The translations under genes were made by a program, and so were the position numbers. Under the pieces are notes generated by a model. It ran no database searches. It saw nothing but the letters and a program-made list of their open reading frames with translations, and was not told the origin of the DNA. Shown piece after piece: positions 14,884-24,284 of a DNA stretch of 64,000 bases; positions within the stretch are counted from its first letter, which is position 1, and each line of letters begins with the position of its first letter. The DNA is from Halopenitus salinus (GTDB lineage: Archaea; Halobacteriota; Halobacteria; Halobacteriales; Haloferacaceae), in assembly GCF_042662125.1 (NCBI RefSeq), contig NZ_JBHSXL010000001.1, positions 167,405 to 231,404 of the forward strand. Direction: 5' to 3'.

Positions 14884-15315
14884 ATGACGGAACTCGAGCA
14901 AACCCCCGACGATCGAACGCTCCACGTCTACGTGGGAGCGGAGAATCGACTCCGAAAACGAACCAAAGAGATGATCCGGGCAGCCGAATCCGACGACGAC
15001 CGAGAGGAGATCGGACACGTCCACGTCCTCAACTTCGAATCCGAGGCCGAACTCGCCCGACTCCTGAGTCCCGCGAACTTGGAACTCCTGCGGGCGATCC
15101 GCCAGCACCGGCCGGAGAGCATGCGGGCGGCCGCAGATCTGGTGGATCGGGACTTCAAGCAGGTCCATCAAAACCTCACGGAACTCTCCGAACTCGGCGT
15201 CATCGAATTGGTGTCGGAGGGACGATCGAAGCGTCCCGTCGCGCAGTACGACGACATTCAAGTCCACTACTCGCTCGTGAACGGCGAACCGGCGAGCGAA
15301 CGAGCCGGTGCGTAG
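14884..15315 (+). CDS. HVO_A0114-type winged-helix antitoxin
   Basis: A 143-aa partner of the TumE-like toxin. The C-terminal winged helix is LSPANLELLRAIRQHRPESM, DLVDRDFKQVHQNLTELSEL, wing SEGRSKRPVAQYDDI. It closely parallels the antitoxin at 95-544 (DRDVKNVHEELTRLAQLG and GQRKRPIVWFD), so the two are paralogues. An antitoxin and operon repressor role follows from the family and from the gene order. Confidence 0.78.
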   Translation: MTELEQTPDDRTLHVYVGAENRLRKRTKEMIRAAESDDDREEIGHVHVLNFESEAELARLLSPANLELLRAIRQHRPESMRAAADLVDRDFKQVHQNLTELSELGVIELVSEGRSKRPVAQYDDIQVHYSLVNGEPASERAGA

Positions 15316-15385
15316 TTGGGCATACCACCTCTTCCGGGTGCCGCGATCCTGACGCGACCACGGGGGATCGTCCGATCGTGGCCCC

Positions 15386-17872
15386 TCATGAACTCCCGCT
15401 CGCCGTGCCGGCGAGCCCCGCAAGGGACCCCGCCTCGTCGTAGCGGGCCCACAGCAACACCGCGGGGGGGAGGGCGACGACGGACATGACGAACGAGTAG
15501 GTCACGCTCAGCGCCATCAGGAGCCCGAAGTCGCCGAGAACGGGCGTGATGGCGAGCGCGAGCGCCCCGGTCCCGAGCGAGGTGGTGAGCATGCTGCCCA
15601 GGAGCGCGCCGCCGGTTCCCGAGAGCGTGATCACCATCGCCTCGTGGGCGCCGGCGCCGGCGTTGTACTCGTCGATGAACCGGTGGGTGGTGTGGACGGA
15701 GTAGGCGATCCCCAGTCCGATGGAGATGGAGAGGATCGTCGCCGTGAGCGCGTTCAGCGACATGCCGAGATATCGCATCGTCCCGATCAGGTAGGCGATC
15801 GCGATCAGGATGGGGAAGACGTTGACGATCCCGAGCATCGGCTTGCCCTCCAGAACCCCGTAGGCGATCACGAGGAAGACGCCCGTGAGCCCGACGGCCA
15901 GGATCATCCCCTCGATCGCGGAGGTGAAGATGAGGTCGGTGACGGCGTCGAAGACGACGATGGAGCCGGTCGCCGTGGCCGAATACCGGAACTCCTCGGC
16001 GAACTCCCGGGTGTCGGCGGCGGCCTCGTCCTGGGAGGCGTCCGACTCGATGGCGTAGTCGACCTGCGCGCTGCGGCGGTCCTCCGTCAGGTACCGCTCG
16101 GCCCGGTCGCCCGCCGGGGATGCGAACAGCTCGTCGTAGATCCGCTCGAGGTTCTGGTCGGGAATTCCGTCCCCATCACGGTCGTTTCGGGCGACGAGCG
16201 CCGCGAACTCCGGGTCCCGTTCGGCGTGGGAATCGATCACCGTGACGATGCTCTGCGGCCGTGCGCCGCCGCCGGAACCGACCGCGAGCGAGTCGGGCGG
16301 GTCCTCGTTCGGGGCCGAAAGCGCCTCGAGGGCGTGGCCCTCCTCGAAGTTGCCCTCGACGTACAGCTTCACCGACTGGTCCTGGTTGGTCGCGAACCGG
16401 TCCTCGAGGAGGTTGATCGTCTCCGTGACGGTGTACTCGCCGGGCGCGAACGGCTCCGGGAGGACGGTCACGTAGCCGGGCTGTTCCTCCGGCGGCAGGA
16501 AGTCCTCCGTCTCGAAGGAGGTGTCGACGCCGCTGCCGTAGGCGGCCGCGACGCCGCCGGAGAGGAGCAGCGCGATCACGAACACGACCGGCGCGTACCG
16601 GCTCACGACGGCGGGGAACGCGAGCGCCCGGCCGAGCGCGGACTCCTCGGAGGCGATCGGCTTGGAGTTGAACTCGGGAACGCCGAAGTCGGCGCGCAGC
16701 CGGTCGACCTCCAGCTTCGCGGCGGGGAGGAAGAGCCCGAAGATGAGGAACGTGAAGACGATCCCGATCGCCGAGGCGATCCCCATGTTCCGGATCGGGG
16801 TGAGATCCGAGATCACGTTGGCCCCGAACCCGAAGACGGTCGTCACCGTGACGATGACGAAGGCGATCATGAGCTGGTTGTTCGCCTCGCGCATCGCCTC
16901 GGTCGCCTCGAACCCCTGGACCGTCTCCTCGCGGTAGCGGTTGATGATGTGGATCCCGAAGTCCACCCCGACCGCGAGCAGCAACACCGGCACGGAGATC
17001 ATCTGCTGGTTGAACGGGATGCCGGAGTAGCCGAGGAAGCCGAACGTCCAGACGACCGTCATCAAAAGCGCCAACAGCCCGAGCGCGAGGTCGATCGGAT
17101 CGCGGTAGGCGACCGTCAGGAAGCCCAACAGCAGGACGACGACGACGGGCATCACGATGGTGAGCGAGTCGCCGATGACGTTGCCCATCTCCGCGTTCGT
17201 GATCCCCGAACCGAACGCCCGGATGTCGCCCGGCTCGTCGCTCGCGATCGACTGGACGTCCGTCTGAACGTCGGTTAGGTCCCCGGAGGAGAACCCGCTC
17301 GGAACGTCGTGGGAGACGACGGTGATCGACGCCGAGGCGGAGGGATCGCTCGGATTGAAGTCCTCCGAGAGGGTTCTCGAAAACGCGGGGTTCTCCGCCG
17401 CCAGTCGCCGCACCGTCCGACGGATCTCCGTCGGCGTGGACCCCTCGACGACGCGCCGCTGTTCGGCCGCCGTCGTCGCGGAGGGATCGATGGCCTGTGC
17501 GACGATCGGCGCGGGGCCGCTCGCGGACTCCATCCGGAGGTCCTCGCGCTTTTCGACGCGCTCTATGACCCGGAGGTTGCGCACGAGCGCCCGCTTCGTG
17601 AGGACGTTGTCGCCCGTGTGGATCAGCTGTGTCGACTCGCTCTCGGGGGTGAATGGGTCCTCGAACTCCTCGTTGACCGCGTCGAGCGCCTGCTGTTCGG
17701 GGAGGTCCTCGGTGAACCCCTCGGTGGAGTCCGTCTCGGTGCTGATGAGCCCGAACCCGCCCATGAACACGACGGTGAGGACGAGGAAGGCGATCACCAC
17801 GGTCCGCGGGCTGTCGACGATCGTGTCGTTGAGCCGTCTCGTCGCCGCCTCGATCCGATCGCCGAGAGTCAT
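15386..17872 (-). CDS. RND-superfamily exporter (MMPL-like)
   Basis: An 828-aa membrane protein with the RND layout. One membrane helix near residues 25-45 is followed by a large outer domain (about 45-210), five helices (about 220-380), another single helix near 430, a second outer domain and a final set of five helices. Typical RND segments include VGVDFGIHIINRYREE and SIGLGIAYSVHTTHRFIDEY, with charged residues within the helices. It should use proton motive force to move a lipid or hydrophobic substrate. It lies 74 bp after the COG1361-type gene (17947-19593) on the same strand, and the two are probably one operon and one machine. Confidence 0.85.
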   Translation of the reverse strand: MTLGDRIEAATRRLNDTIVDSPRTVVIAFLVLTVVFMGGFGLISTETDSTEGFTEDLPEQQALDAVNEEFEDPFTPESESTQLIHTGDNVLTKRALVRNLRVIERVEKREDLRMESASGPAPIVAQAIDPSATTAAEQRRVVEGSTPTEIRRTVRRLAAENPAFSRTLSEDFNPSDPSASASITVVSHDVPSGFSSGDLTDVQTDVQSIASDEPGDIRAFGSGITNAEMGNVIGDSLTIVMPVVVVLLLGFLTVAYRDPIDLALGLLALLMTVVWTFGFLGYSGIPFNQQMISVPVLLLAVGVDFGIHIINRYREETVQGFEATEAMREANNQLMIAFVIVTVTTVFGFGANVISDLTPIRNMGIASAIGIVFTFLIFGLFLPAAKLEVDRLRADFGVPEFNSKPIASEESALGRALAFPAVVSRYAPVVFVIALLLSGGVAAAYGSGVDTSFETEDFLPPEEQPGYVTVLPEPFAPGEYTVTETINLLEDRFATNQDQSVKLYVEGNFEEGHALEALSAPNEDPPDSLAVGSGGGARPQSIVTVIDSHAERDPEFAALVARNDRDGDGIPDQNLERIYDELFASPAGDRAERYLTEDRRSAQVDYAIESDASQDEAAADTREFAEEFRYSATATGSIVVFDAVTDLIFTSAIEGMILAVGLTGVFLVIAYGVLEGKPMLGIVNVFPILIAIAYLIGTMRYLGMSLNALTATILSISIGLGIAYSVHTTHRFIDEYNAGAGAHEAMVITLSGTGGALLGSMLTTSLGTGALALAITPVLGDFGLLMALSVTYSFVMSVVALPPAVLLWARYDEAGSLAGLAGTASGSS

Positions 17873-17946
17873 GAACGTGGACCTCCGACTCCGTCTCCGG
17901 GCGCTCGAGAGCCGTTACTCGTCGGCCAGTGGCCGCCGATCATCGG

Positions 17947-19593
17947 CTACTGCCTCCGGTACCAGACCGCTCCCGCCACCGCCACCAGGACGACCGCCGC
18001 CAGGATGAGCGGGAGCGGCAGTCCGCCGTCCTCACCCTCGACCACGTCGATCGGCATCCGAACCGTGTTCGACAGCTGGCTGTTTCCGTCCGCGTCGTCG
18101 TAGCGGAAGTCGAAGGAGATCGGGTAGGTCTTCTCGGGCGTCGCGGAGGCGGCCGCGGTCAGCTCGAAGGTCACGGTGACCGTCTCGCCCGGCTCGATCG
18201 ACTGGACGTACCCGGTGTCCGTCTGGCCCGTATCGAGCGGGTCGTCGGCGAACAGCCGCGCCTCGACGTCGCTCGCCGTCTCGTCGAGGTTGTTCGTCAC
18301 CTCGACCGAGAGGGTCCGCGAGCCGCCCGACTCGATCGTCGAGTTCGCGATCGCGACGTCGAACTGGTCGCGCTCGGGTGCGACCTCCGCGAGCACGTCG
18401 AGCTTCTCGTAGGCGCGCCGGTCCCCGTCCTGGTTGCGGTAGCGGACGGCGAACTCGAGCGACTTCGCGCCCGCCTCCGCCTCGCTGCTCACCTCGAGCG
18501 GGAGCGTGAAGGACGCGGACTCGCCCGGATCGAGCGACCCCACGGCGGCCGACTCCTCTATGGGGACGACGCTCGAGGAGTCGTCGGCGTATCGAACGAC
18601 GACGCTGTCCGCCCTCTGGGGGCCGACGTTCGTGACGGTTCCCTCGATCTCGCCATCTTCGCCGGCCCGAAGCGACGAGGAGACGTCCTGGAGGTCGAAC
18701 GACTGCTCGGGGGCGGTCGCGATCCCGGCCGTCATCGGTCTGGAGGTCGTGTTGATCCCGTCGGTGTCCTCGTAGTTCACGGAGAGGTCGACCGTGTATC
18801 CTCGGCGGGCGGCGTCGGAGGCGAGCGCCACGCTGTAGTTGATCGTGCGCGTCTCGCCCGGCTCCCACTCGCCGACGAACGCGGTCGAGCTCGTGTCGCC
18901 GGACTCGAAGGTCAACGCGCCGCTTCTCGACTCGGCGACGACGCTCGCGTCGCCGGCCGGCTCCGAGCCGACGTTGCGAAGGGTCATGGAGACGTCGCTC
19001 TCGTCGCCGATCTGCGCCGTCGCGTTCGTGTCGACGACCTCGAAGCGGGCGTCCTCGGTGACTTCGACCGTGATCGATCCGGTCCGCGAGCGCGTGAACT
19101 CCCCGTAGTCCGTGCCGTAGGCGTCGTAATCGACGAGGCGGGTGAACTGGTACTCGTACTCGATCGGGATCCGGTAGGTGCCCGGTTCGGCCCCTTCCGC
19201 GATCGTGATCGGGACGGTCATTTCCGAGGAGCCGGTCGGCAGATTCCCGACCGCGATCTGGCCGGTTCGGACGTCGATCGGGACGTTCGAGTCGTCGAGT
19301 TCCATGGTCATCCCGCGGGCGGTGGTGACGCGCTCCTCGTACTGGGCGGGACCGCCCTTGTCGATCCTCCCGCGGTTCGTGATCGCGATGGAGAGTTCAC
19401 CGAGGGAGCCGGCGGGAACCTCGCCGGAGGCCGTCGCGAAGGTGATGTCGGGCTGGCCGATCACCTCCCCGGACTGCTGTGTCTGTGCGGCGACGCCGCC
19501 GGGAACGCCGGCGAGGGCGGGACCGACGACGACGGACCCGACGAGAACGACGACGAGGGCGACGACGAGCGTTGGCGGGCGATTCTGTCTCAT
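17947..19593 (-). CDS. COG1361-type membrane-anchored Ig-like protein
   Basis: A 548-aa protein with a signal peptide (residues about 1-35, TLVVALVVVLVGSVVVGPAL), several CARDB/NEW3-like beta domains (MTLRNVGSEPAGDASVVAES, VTNVGPQRADSVVVRY, VEVTNNLDETASDVEARL) and a C-terminal membrane helix (LPLILAAVVLVAVAGAVW) ending in YRRQ. COG1361 S-layer-like proteins are often next to RND exporters in haloarchaea. It probably stands outside the membrane and works with the exporter downstream, for example in presenting or accepting substrate. Confidence 0.75.
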   Translation of the reverse strand: MRQNRPPTLVVALVVVLVGSVVVGPALAGVPGGVAAQTQQSGEVIGQPDITFATASGEVPAGSLGELSIAITNRGRIDKGGPAQYEERVTTARGMTMELDDSNVPIDVRTGQIAVGNLPTGSSEMTVPITIAEGAEPGTYRIPIEYEYQFTRLVDYDAYGTDYGEFTRSRTGSITVEVTEDARFEVVDTNATAQIGDESDVSMTLRNVGSEPAGDASVVAESRSGALTFESGDTSSTAFVGEWEPGETRTINYSVALASDAARRGYTVDLSVNYEDTDGINTTSRPMTAGIATAPEQSFDLQDVSSSLRAGEDGEIEGTVTNVGPQRADSVVVRYADDSSSVVPIEESAAVGSLDPGESASFTLPLEVSSEAEAGAKSLEFAVRYRNQDGDRRAYEKLDVLAEVAPERDQFDVAIANSTIESGGSRTLSVEVTNNLDETASDVEARLFADDPLDTGQTDTGYVQSIEPGETVTVTFELTAAASATPEKTYPISFDFRYDDADGNSQLSNTVRMPIDVVEGEDGGLPLPLILAAVVLVAVAGAVWYRRQ

Positions 19594-19796
19594 GGGCGAA
19601 CACCGGAGGATGGAGTGTCTCTCATTCGTTGGTGACGGGGGGGACGTGAGTCGGGACCGGCGACGGCGATGCGTCGGCGATCCGGGGCGAACGGTCGGAG
19701 GACTGTGCGGCGATCATCGACTGACTAACTACTTAGTCACATTCTCGAGGGGTCGCATATCAATCCGTTGGTTTTCGGTTCGAACGGCGGACGGGA

Positions 19797-20177
19797 TCAC
19801 GATTCGGTCCGGTAGAGCCCGATCGCCGCGGCGGCCAGGATCACCTCGGCGACCTTGGAGGCGATCGAGAGGGGGTTCACCTGCCCGCCGAACGCGAAGA
19901 ACGCGACGAACGTCGCGAGCGCGTACGCGCCCGCCACGAGGTACAGCTCCCGGCGCCAGTACCGCGTGAAGAACAGGGCGATCCCGCCGAGATAGCCCGC
20001 CCCGTTCAGATAGAACAGGATCCCGGTCGTGCGGCTGAACCCGATCACCTGCGGCGCGAGAAACAGGTGGATCCCCGCGGAGACCAGGGCCGCGAGGACC
20101 GCGATGTACGCGACGGGCGAGGAGGGTCTTCGAAACGTCGAACGAGCGCCGCCGTCGGTCGCAGTTCGCGTCGCCAT
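19797..20177 (-). CDS. Four-helix membrane protein
   Basis: A 126-aa protein with four predicted membrane helices (AYIAVLAALVSAGIHLFLAP, GILFYLNGAGYLGGIALFF, LYLVAGAYALATFVAFFAF, VAEVILAAAAIGLY). It looks like the small DUF7475-type proteins of haloarchaea; the exact family is not certain. ATG 20177 is preferred over 20201 because a TATA box at 20201-20210 would put a leaderless start at about 20178. Function unknown. Confidence 0.65.
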   Translation of the reverse strand: MATRTATDGGARSTFRRPSSPVAYIAVLAALVSAGIHLFLAPQVIGFSRTTGILFYLNGAGYLGGIALFFTRYWRRELYLVAGAYALATFVAFFAFGGQVNPLSIASKVAEVILAAAAIGLYRTES

Positions 20178-20200
20178 GGCGAAACCATGTCGGCCAGCCA

Positions 20201-20210
20201 TAAAGAAATA
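20201..20210 (-). promoter_or_regulatory. TATA box of the four-helix protein gene
   Basis: The minus strand reads TATTTCTTTA about 25-30 bp before ATG 20177, fitting a leaderless haloarchaeal promoter. It rules against the ATG at 20201, which would overlap the TATA box. Confidence 0.5.
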
Positions 20211-20293
20211 TCTCCGAACGGGACGGTCCCGAACCTCGTCTCCGGGTATGCCGCCCCAACAGTTGAAGTGCGGCGATGGCCGAGAGGTGGCAT

Positions 20294-22747
20294 ATGAACG
20301 AGGACGACGGGCGCGACGGAACGCCGACCGGGGGAGGAGATCCCCCGTCCGGCTCGGGCGCGGCCATCCGGCGGCTGGACGAGCGCACGATCCAGCAGAT
20401 CGCGGCAGGAGAGGTCGTCGAGCGTCCGGCCTCGATCGTCAAGGAACTGGTCGAGAACGCCCTCGACGCCGACGCATCGCGGATCGCGGTCGCGGTGACC
20501 GGCGGCGGAACCGAGCGCATCCGCGTCCGCGACGACGGGGTGGGGATCCCCCCGAACCAGCTGCCCGAGGCGGTGGCCGAACACGCCACCTCGAAGATCG
20601 GCGACATCGACGACCTGGAGTCGGGGGTCGGAACGCTCGGGTTCCGCGGGGAGGCGCTCTACACGATCGGCGCGGTCTCCAGGCTCACGATCCGGTCGCG
20701 TCCGCGCCCGGAGGCGTACGGGGATTCGAAGGAGGACCCGAGCGACGGGGATCCGAGCGTGGGCGTCGACGCCGACTCGGGAGCCGAGATCACGGTCGAG
20801 GGCGGCGAAGTCGAGGAGGTCCGCCCCGCGGGCTGTCCGGTCGGCACCACGGTCGAAGTCGAGGACGTCTTCTACAACACGCCCGCCCGCGAGAAGTTCC
20901 TGAAGACGGACGCCACGGAGTTCGACCACGTGAATCGGGTCCTCACCCAGTACGCGCTCGCGAACCCCGACGTGGCGGTCTCGCTCGAACACGACGGTCG
21001 CGAGACGTTCGCGACCGAGGGAAACGGCGACCTCGAGAGCGCCGTGCTCGCCGTCTACGGGCGCGACGTCGCGACGTCCATGCGTCAAGTGGAGTGGCGA
21101 CCGACGGAGAACGAAACGAAGGCGGGATCGGAGTCCGGTGCGATCGATGAGGAGACGAACGCGCCGGGAGCCGACGACGGGGACCCGGTTCGGCGCGTCC
21201 ACGGACTCGTCTCCCACCCCGAGACCACGCGCGCGAGCCGGGAGTACCTCTCCACGTTCGTCAACGGCCGGTACGTCCGGTCGAGCACGCTCCGAAACGC
21301 CGTGGTGGACGCCTACGGCGGCCAGCTGTCGGCCGATCGCTATCCCTTCGCGGTCCTCTTCGTCGAGGTGCCGGCGGAGACCGTGGACGTGAACGTCCAC
21401 CCCCGCAAGACGGAGATCCGTTTCGACGCGGAGGCGGCCGTCCGCGACGCGGTCGAGACGGCCGTCGAGCGCGCGCTGCTCGATCACGGACTGGTCCGCT
21501 CGGGCGCCCCGCGCGGCCGGTCGGCCCCCGCGGAAACCCCGATCGAACCGGAACGTCCCGGAACCGAGGTTCGGGGCGGCGCCGGAGCGGGTGATGATCT
21601 GGGAGCGGACGACGGGGCTGACACGGCGGCCGAGGGAGCGACTCGCGACGACGCGACGATCGAACTCGATCCGGACGACGAGGACGCCTGGCTCGTCGAG
21701 GGGCTCTCAGAGCCGGAGACGTCGATCGACGTCGGGACGGGGACGACTGATGGAACGGACGCCGAACGAAGCAGCGAGGGCGAGGAGGAAGAGGTGGGCG
21801 AGGAGGACGTGGTTGACGAGGACGGAGAGACCGAGATCGGTGAGACGGGAGCCGGAGAGCCCGAAGGGGACGAGACGACCACTCACCACGCACGCGCGAA
21901 CCGGGAGGAGGCGACGGACGTGAACGCGTCGCCCTCCCCGCGAACGTGGCAACGCGAGGATCCGGACGGGAGCGACGTGTCGCCACGTGCGGAGACGGCC
22001 CCGAGCCGAGCGTCGACGGATCGATCCCACGATCCGGGTTCGGACTCGGCTACGGGAAGCGATTGGGAACGGATCCGGTCGTTCCCCAGTCCGAACGAGC
22101 AGGAGACGCTCGACGGCGAGACGACCGCGGGGACCGAACGGGCGTTCGACTCGCTGCCGCGGCTTCGGGTCCTCGGACAGCTCCACGGGACGTACGTGGT
22201 CGCGGAGACGGACGAGGGGCTCGCCCTCATCGACCAGCACGCCGCCGACGAGCGCGTCAACTACGAGCGGCTGCAGACGGCGTTCGCCGACGGGATGGAC
22301 GCCCAGGCGCTCGCCGAGCCGGTGACCGTCGAGCTGACGGCGCGGGAGGCCGCGCTCCTCGGGGAGTTCGAGGAGTCGCTCCGCGAGATCGGGTTCCGAA
22401 CGGAGCGGTCCGGCGACCGGGAGGTCATCGTCTCCGCGGTTCCGGCGGTCTTCGATGCGACCCTCGATCCGGAGCTGCTCCGGGACGTGCTCGGGTCGCT
22501 CGTAGAGGAGGGATCGGACGACGCCGAGCCGGTCGAGGACGTCGTCGACGAGCTGCTTTCCGACCTGGCCTGCTACCCGTCGATCACCGGAAACACGTCC
22601 CTCACGGAGGGATCGGTCGTCGGGCTCCTCGACGCGCTCGACGACTGTGAGAACCCCTGGTCGTGTCCCCACGGGCGACCGGTGGTGATCCGCATCGACG
22701 CGGCGGAGATCGACGACCGGTTCGAGCGGGACTATCCGGGCCACTGA
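20294..22747 (+). CDS. mutL: DNA mismatch repair protein MutL
   Basis: An 817-aa MutL. The N-terminal GHKL ATPase shows ELVENALDADASR (about residue 50), DDGVGI and GTLGFRGEALYTI (about 114), then the S5-like domain with VNVHPRKTEIRF. Residues about 430-620 are a long acidic, low-complexity linker. The C-terminal domain keeps the endonuclease motif DQHAADERVNYE (about 646) and CPHGRP (about 790), so it should nick DNA as eukaryotic and most bacterial MutL do. ATG 20294 has GAGGTG 5 bp before it; an upstream in-frame ATG at 20276 is less likely. No mutS1 adjoins it. Confidence 0.92.
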   Translation: MNEDDGRDGTPTGGGDPPSGSGAAIRRLDERTIQQIAAGEVVERPASIVKELVENALDADASRIAVAVTGGGTERIRVRDDGVGIPPNQLPEAVAEHATSKIGDIDDLESGVGTLGFRGEALYTIGAVSRLTIRSRPRPEAYGDSKEDPSDGDPSVGVDADSGAEITVEGGEVEEVRPAGCPVGTTVEVEDVFYNTPAREKFLKTDATEFDHVNRVLTQYALANPDVAVSLEHDGRETFATEGNGDLESAVLAVYGRDVATSMRQVEWRPTENETKAGSESGAIDEETNAPGADDGDPVRRVHGLVSHPETTRASREYLSTFVNGRYVRSSTLRNAVVDAYGGQLSADRYPFAVLFVEVPAETVDVNVHPRKTEIRFDAEAAVRDAVETAVERALLDHGLVRSGAPRGRSAPAETPIEPERPGTEVRGGAGAGDDLGADDGADTAAEGATRDDATIELDPDDEDAWLVEGLSEPETSIDVGTGTTDGTDAERSSEGEEEEVGEEDVVDEDGETEIGETGAGEPEGDETTTHHARANREEATDVNASPSPRTWQREDPDGSDVSPRAETAPSRASTDRSHDPGSDSATGSDWERIRSFPSPNEQETLDGETTAGTERAFDSLPRLRVLGQLHGTYVVAETDEGLALIDQHAADERVNYERLQTAFADGMDAQALAEPVTVELTAREAALLGEFEESLREIGFRTERSGDREVIVSAVPAVFDATLDPELLRDVLGSLVEEGSDDAEPVEDVVDELLSDLACYPSITGNTSLTEGSVVGLLDALDDCENPWSCPHGRPVVIRIDAAEIDDRFERDYPGH

Positions 22748-22860
22748 CCGTTCGGCAATTCGTCACGTCGATCCGGATCGTCGTCACGAGCGGTAGCCCC
22801 GGAAGGGCGATCGTCGCCCGAAACGGACGGAATCGGGGACGCAATGCCCATCACAAACCA

Positions 22861-22870
22861 TTATATATAG
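22861..22870 (+). promoter_or_regulatory. Promoter of the ABC importer operon
   Basis: TTATATATAG lies about 25 bp before ATG 22890, a strong TATA box giving a nearly leaderless transcript of the four transporter genes. Confidence 0.65.
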
Positions 22871-22889
22871 ATCATCCTAAACATGTATC

Positions 22890-24281
22890 ATGGTACGTGA
22901 AACCAACACGAGCCGCGTCGATCGACGGTCGTACCTGCGAATCGCGGGGACCGGTGCCATGGTGGGGCTGGCGGGCTGTGGCGGGAACATCGGCGGCGGG
23001 GGCGGTGGCGGCGGGCCCGGATCGCAAGTCGAGGACGAAAGCGATCCGGCCGCCTCCTACGAGGGCGTGGAGCTGAACTTCGCGACGAGTTCGAACTACA
23101 TCGACGCGTGGGACGACCTCGCCGCGGGGTTCTCCGAGGAGACGGGGATCGAGGTGACGGTCACCTCCTACGCCCAAAGCGAGATGCTCACCCAGCTTCT
23201 CAACCAGTTCCGGGCACAGGAGGCCTCCTTCGACGCGTTCATCAGCGACGTCATCTGGACGGGATCGTTCATGCAGCCGGGATTCGCTGAGGACCTGGGT
23301 CCGTACTTCGACTCCCCGCTGGCGAACGACGACTACGACTACGACGATCACCTGAACGTCTTCGCCGAGAACTACGGCCAGTGGGACGGTACCCGCTACG
23401 GGCTTCCGTGGTACGGCGACGTGATGAAGCTCTCAGTTCGCAAGGACGTCCTCGAGGACCACGCCGACGCCTACGAGGAGGAACACGGCGAGTCCATCAT
23501 GCCCGAGATGTTCGGCGGCTACGAGAGCTACGAGAAGTTCAACCGCGTCGCCCAGTTCATGCACGACGAGGGATGGGACATGGGCCTGGAGGGCCAGCGC
23601 GGGTGGAACATCGTCTACAGCTACCCGAACCGCTTCGCCGCCGAGACCGGCGAATCCTCGATGTTGGACGACGAGGGGAACTCCCGGCTCGACATGGAGG
23701 GCGCGACGACGGCGCTCCAACACTACATGGACCAGGTCGAGTGGGCGCGCAACCCGCTTTCGACCGGCTACACCCAGAGCCGCGACCAGTTCCTCGACGG
23801 CAACACGTGGGCCGTCGAGCAGTGGGGGACCGCGACCGCCAAGTTCATCGACGAGTGGGGCTGGGAGGAGGGCGTTCGCGTCTCCCTCACCCCCGGCGGG
23901 TTCCCCAACCTCGGCGGCTGGGGCGTCCTCTTGAACACCTACTCGGACCAGGAGACCAAGGACGCCGCCTTCCTGTTCGCCCAGTGGACCACCTCGAAGG
24001 AGATGGACAAATACGCCTTCACCGAACACGGCGTCACGCCGACGCGTCGATCGTCTTTCACCGACGAAATAAAGGAACAGAACCCGCAGGCGCGCTATCA
24101 GGACCCCGAGGAGAACCCCGGGATCGAACAGCTCTCACTGCGGCCCCGGAACCCGCAGTACCAGGAGCTGGGCGACACGATGCAGGTCCAGATAAGCGAG
24201 GCGCTCTCGGGCAACTCGAGCGCCGAGGAGACGATGCAGAACATCCACGAGGAGTGGCAGGACATCATGAGCGACGACTGA
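22890..24281 (+). CDS. ABC sugar-type substrate-binding lipoprotein
   Basis: A 463-aa extracellular solute-binding protein of family 1. The N-terminus combines an Arg-rich segment (DRRSYLRIAGTG) with a lipobox (GLAGCG), typical of haloarchaeal Tat-exported lipoproteins, then a Gly-rich linker. The mature part has LNFATSSNYIDAWDDLAAGF, GTRYGLPWYGDVMKLS and GGWGVLLNTYSDQETKDAAF, as in carbohydrate-binding proteins. It is first in a four-gene importer operon. The presence of a KDG kinase gene after it suggests a sugar or sugar acid; the actual ligand is unknown. Confidence 0.85.
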   Translation: MVRETNTSRVDRRSYLRIAGTGAMVGLAGCGGNIGGGGGGGGPGSQVEDESDPAASYEGVELNFATSSNYIDAWDDLAAGFSEETGIEVTVTSYAQSEMLTQLLNQFRAQEASFDAFISDVIWTGSFMQPGFAEDLGPYFDSPLANDDYDYDDHLNVFAENYGQWDGTRYGLPWYGDVMKLSVRKDVLEDHADAYEEEHGESIMPEMFGGYESYEKFNRVAQFMHDEGWDMGLEGQRGWNIVYSYPNRFAAETGESSMLDDEGNSRLDMEGATTALQHYMDQVEWARNPLSTGYTQSRDQFLDGNTWAVEQWGTATAKFIDEWGWEEGVRVSLTPGGFPNLGGWGVLLNTYSDQETKDAAFLFAQWTTSKEMDKYAFTEHGVTPTRRSSFTDEIKEQNPQARYQDPEENPGIEQLSLRPRNPQYQELGDTMQVQISEALSGNSSAEETMQNIHEEWQDIMSDD

Positions 24282-24284
24282 TAG

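Noticed and set aside
15644..17278. A 544-codon plus-strand frame
   Set aside because: Antisense of the RND exporter, with an Asp/Arg/Gly composition unlike a real protein.
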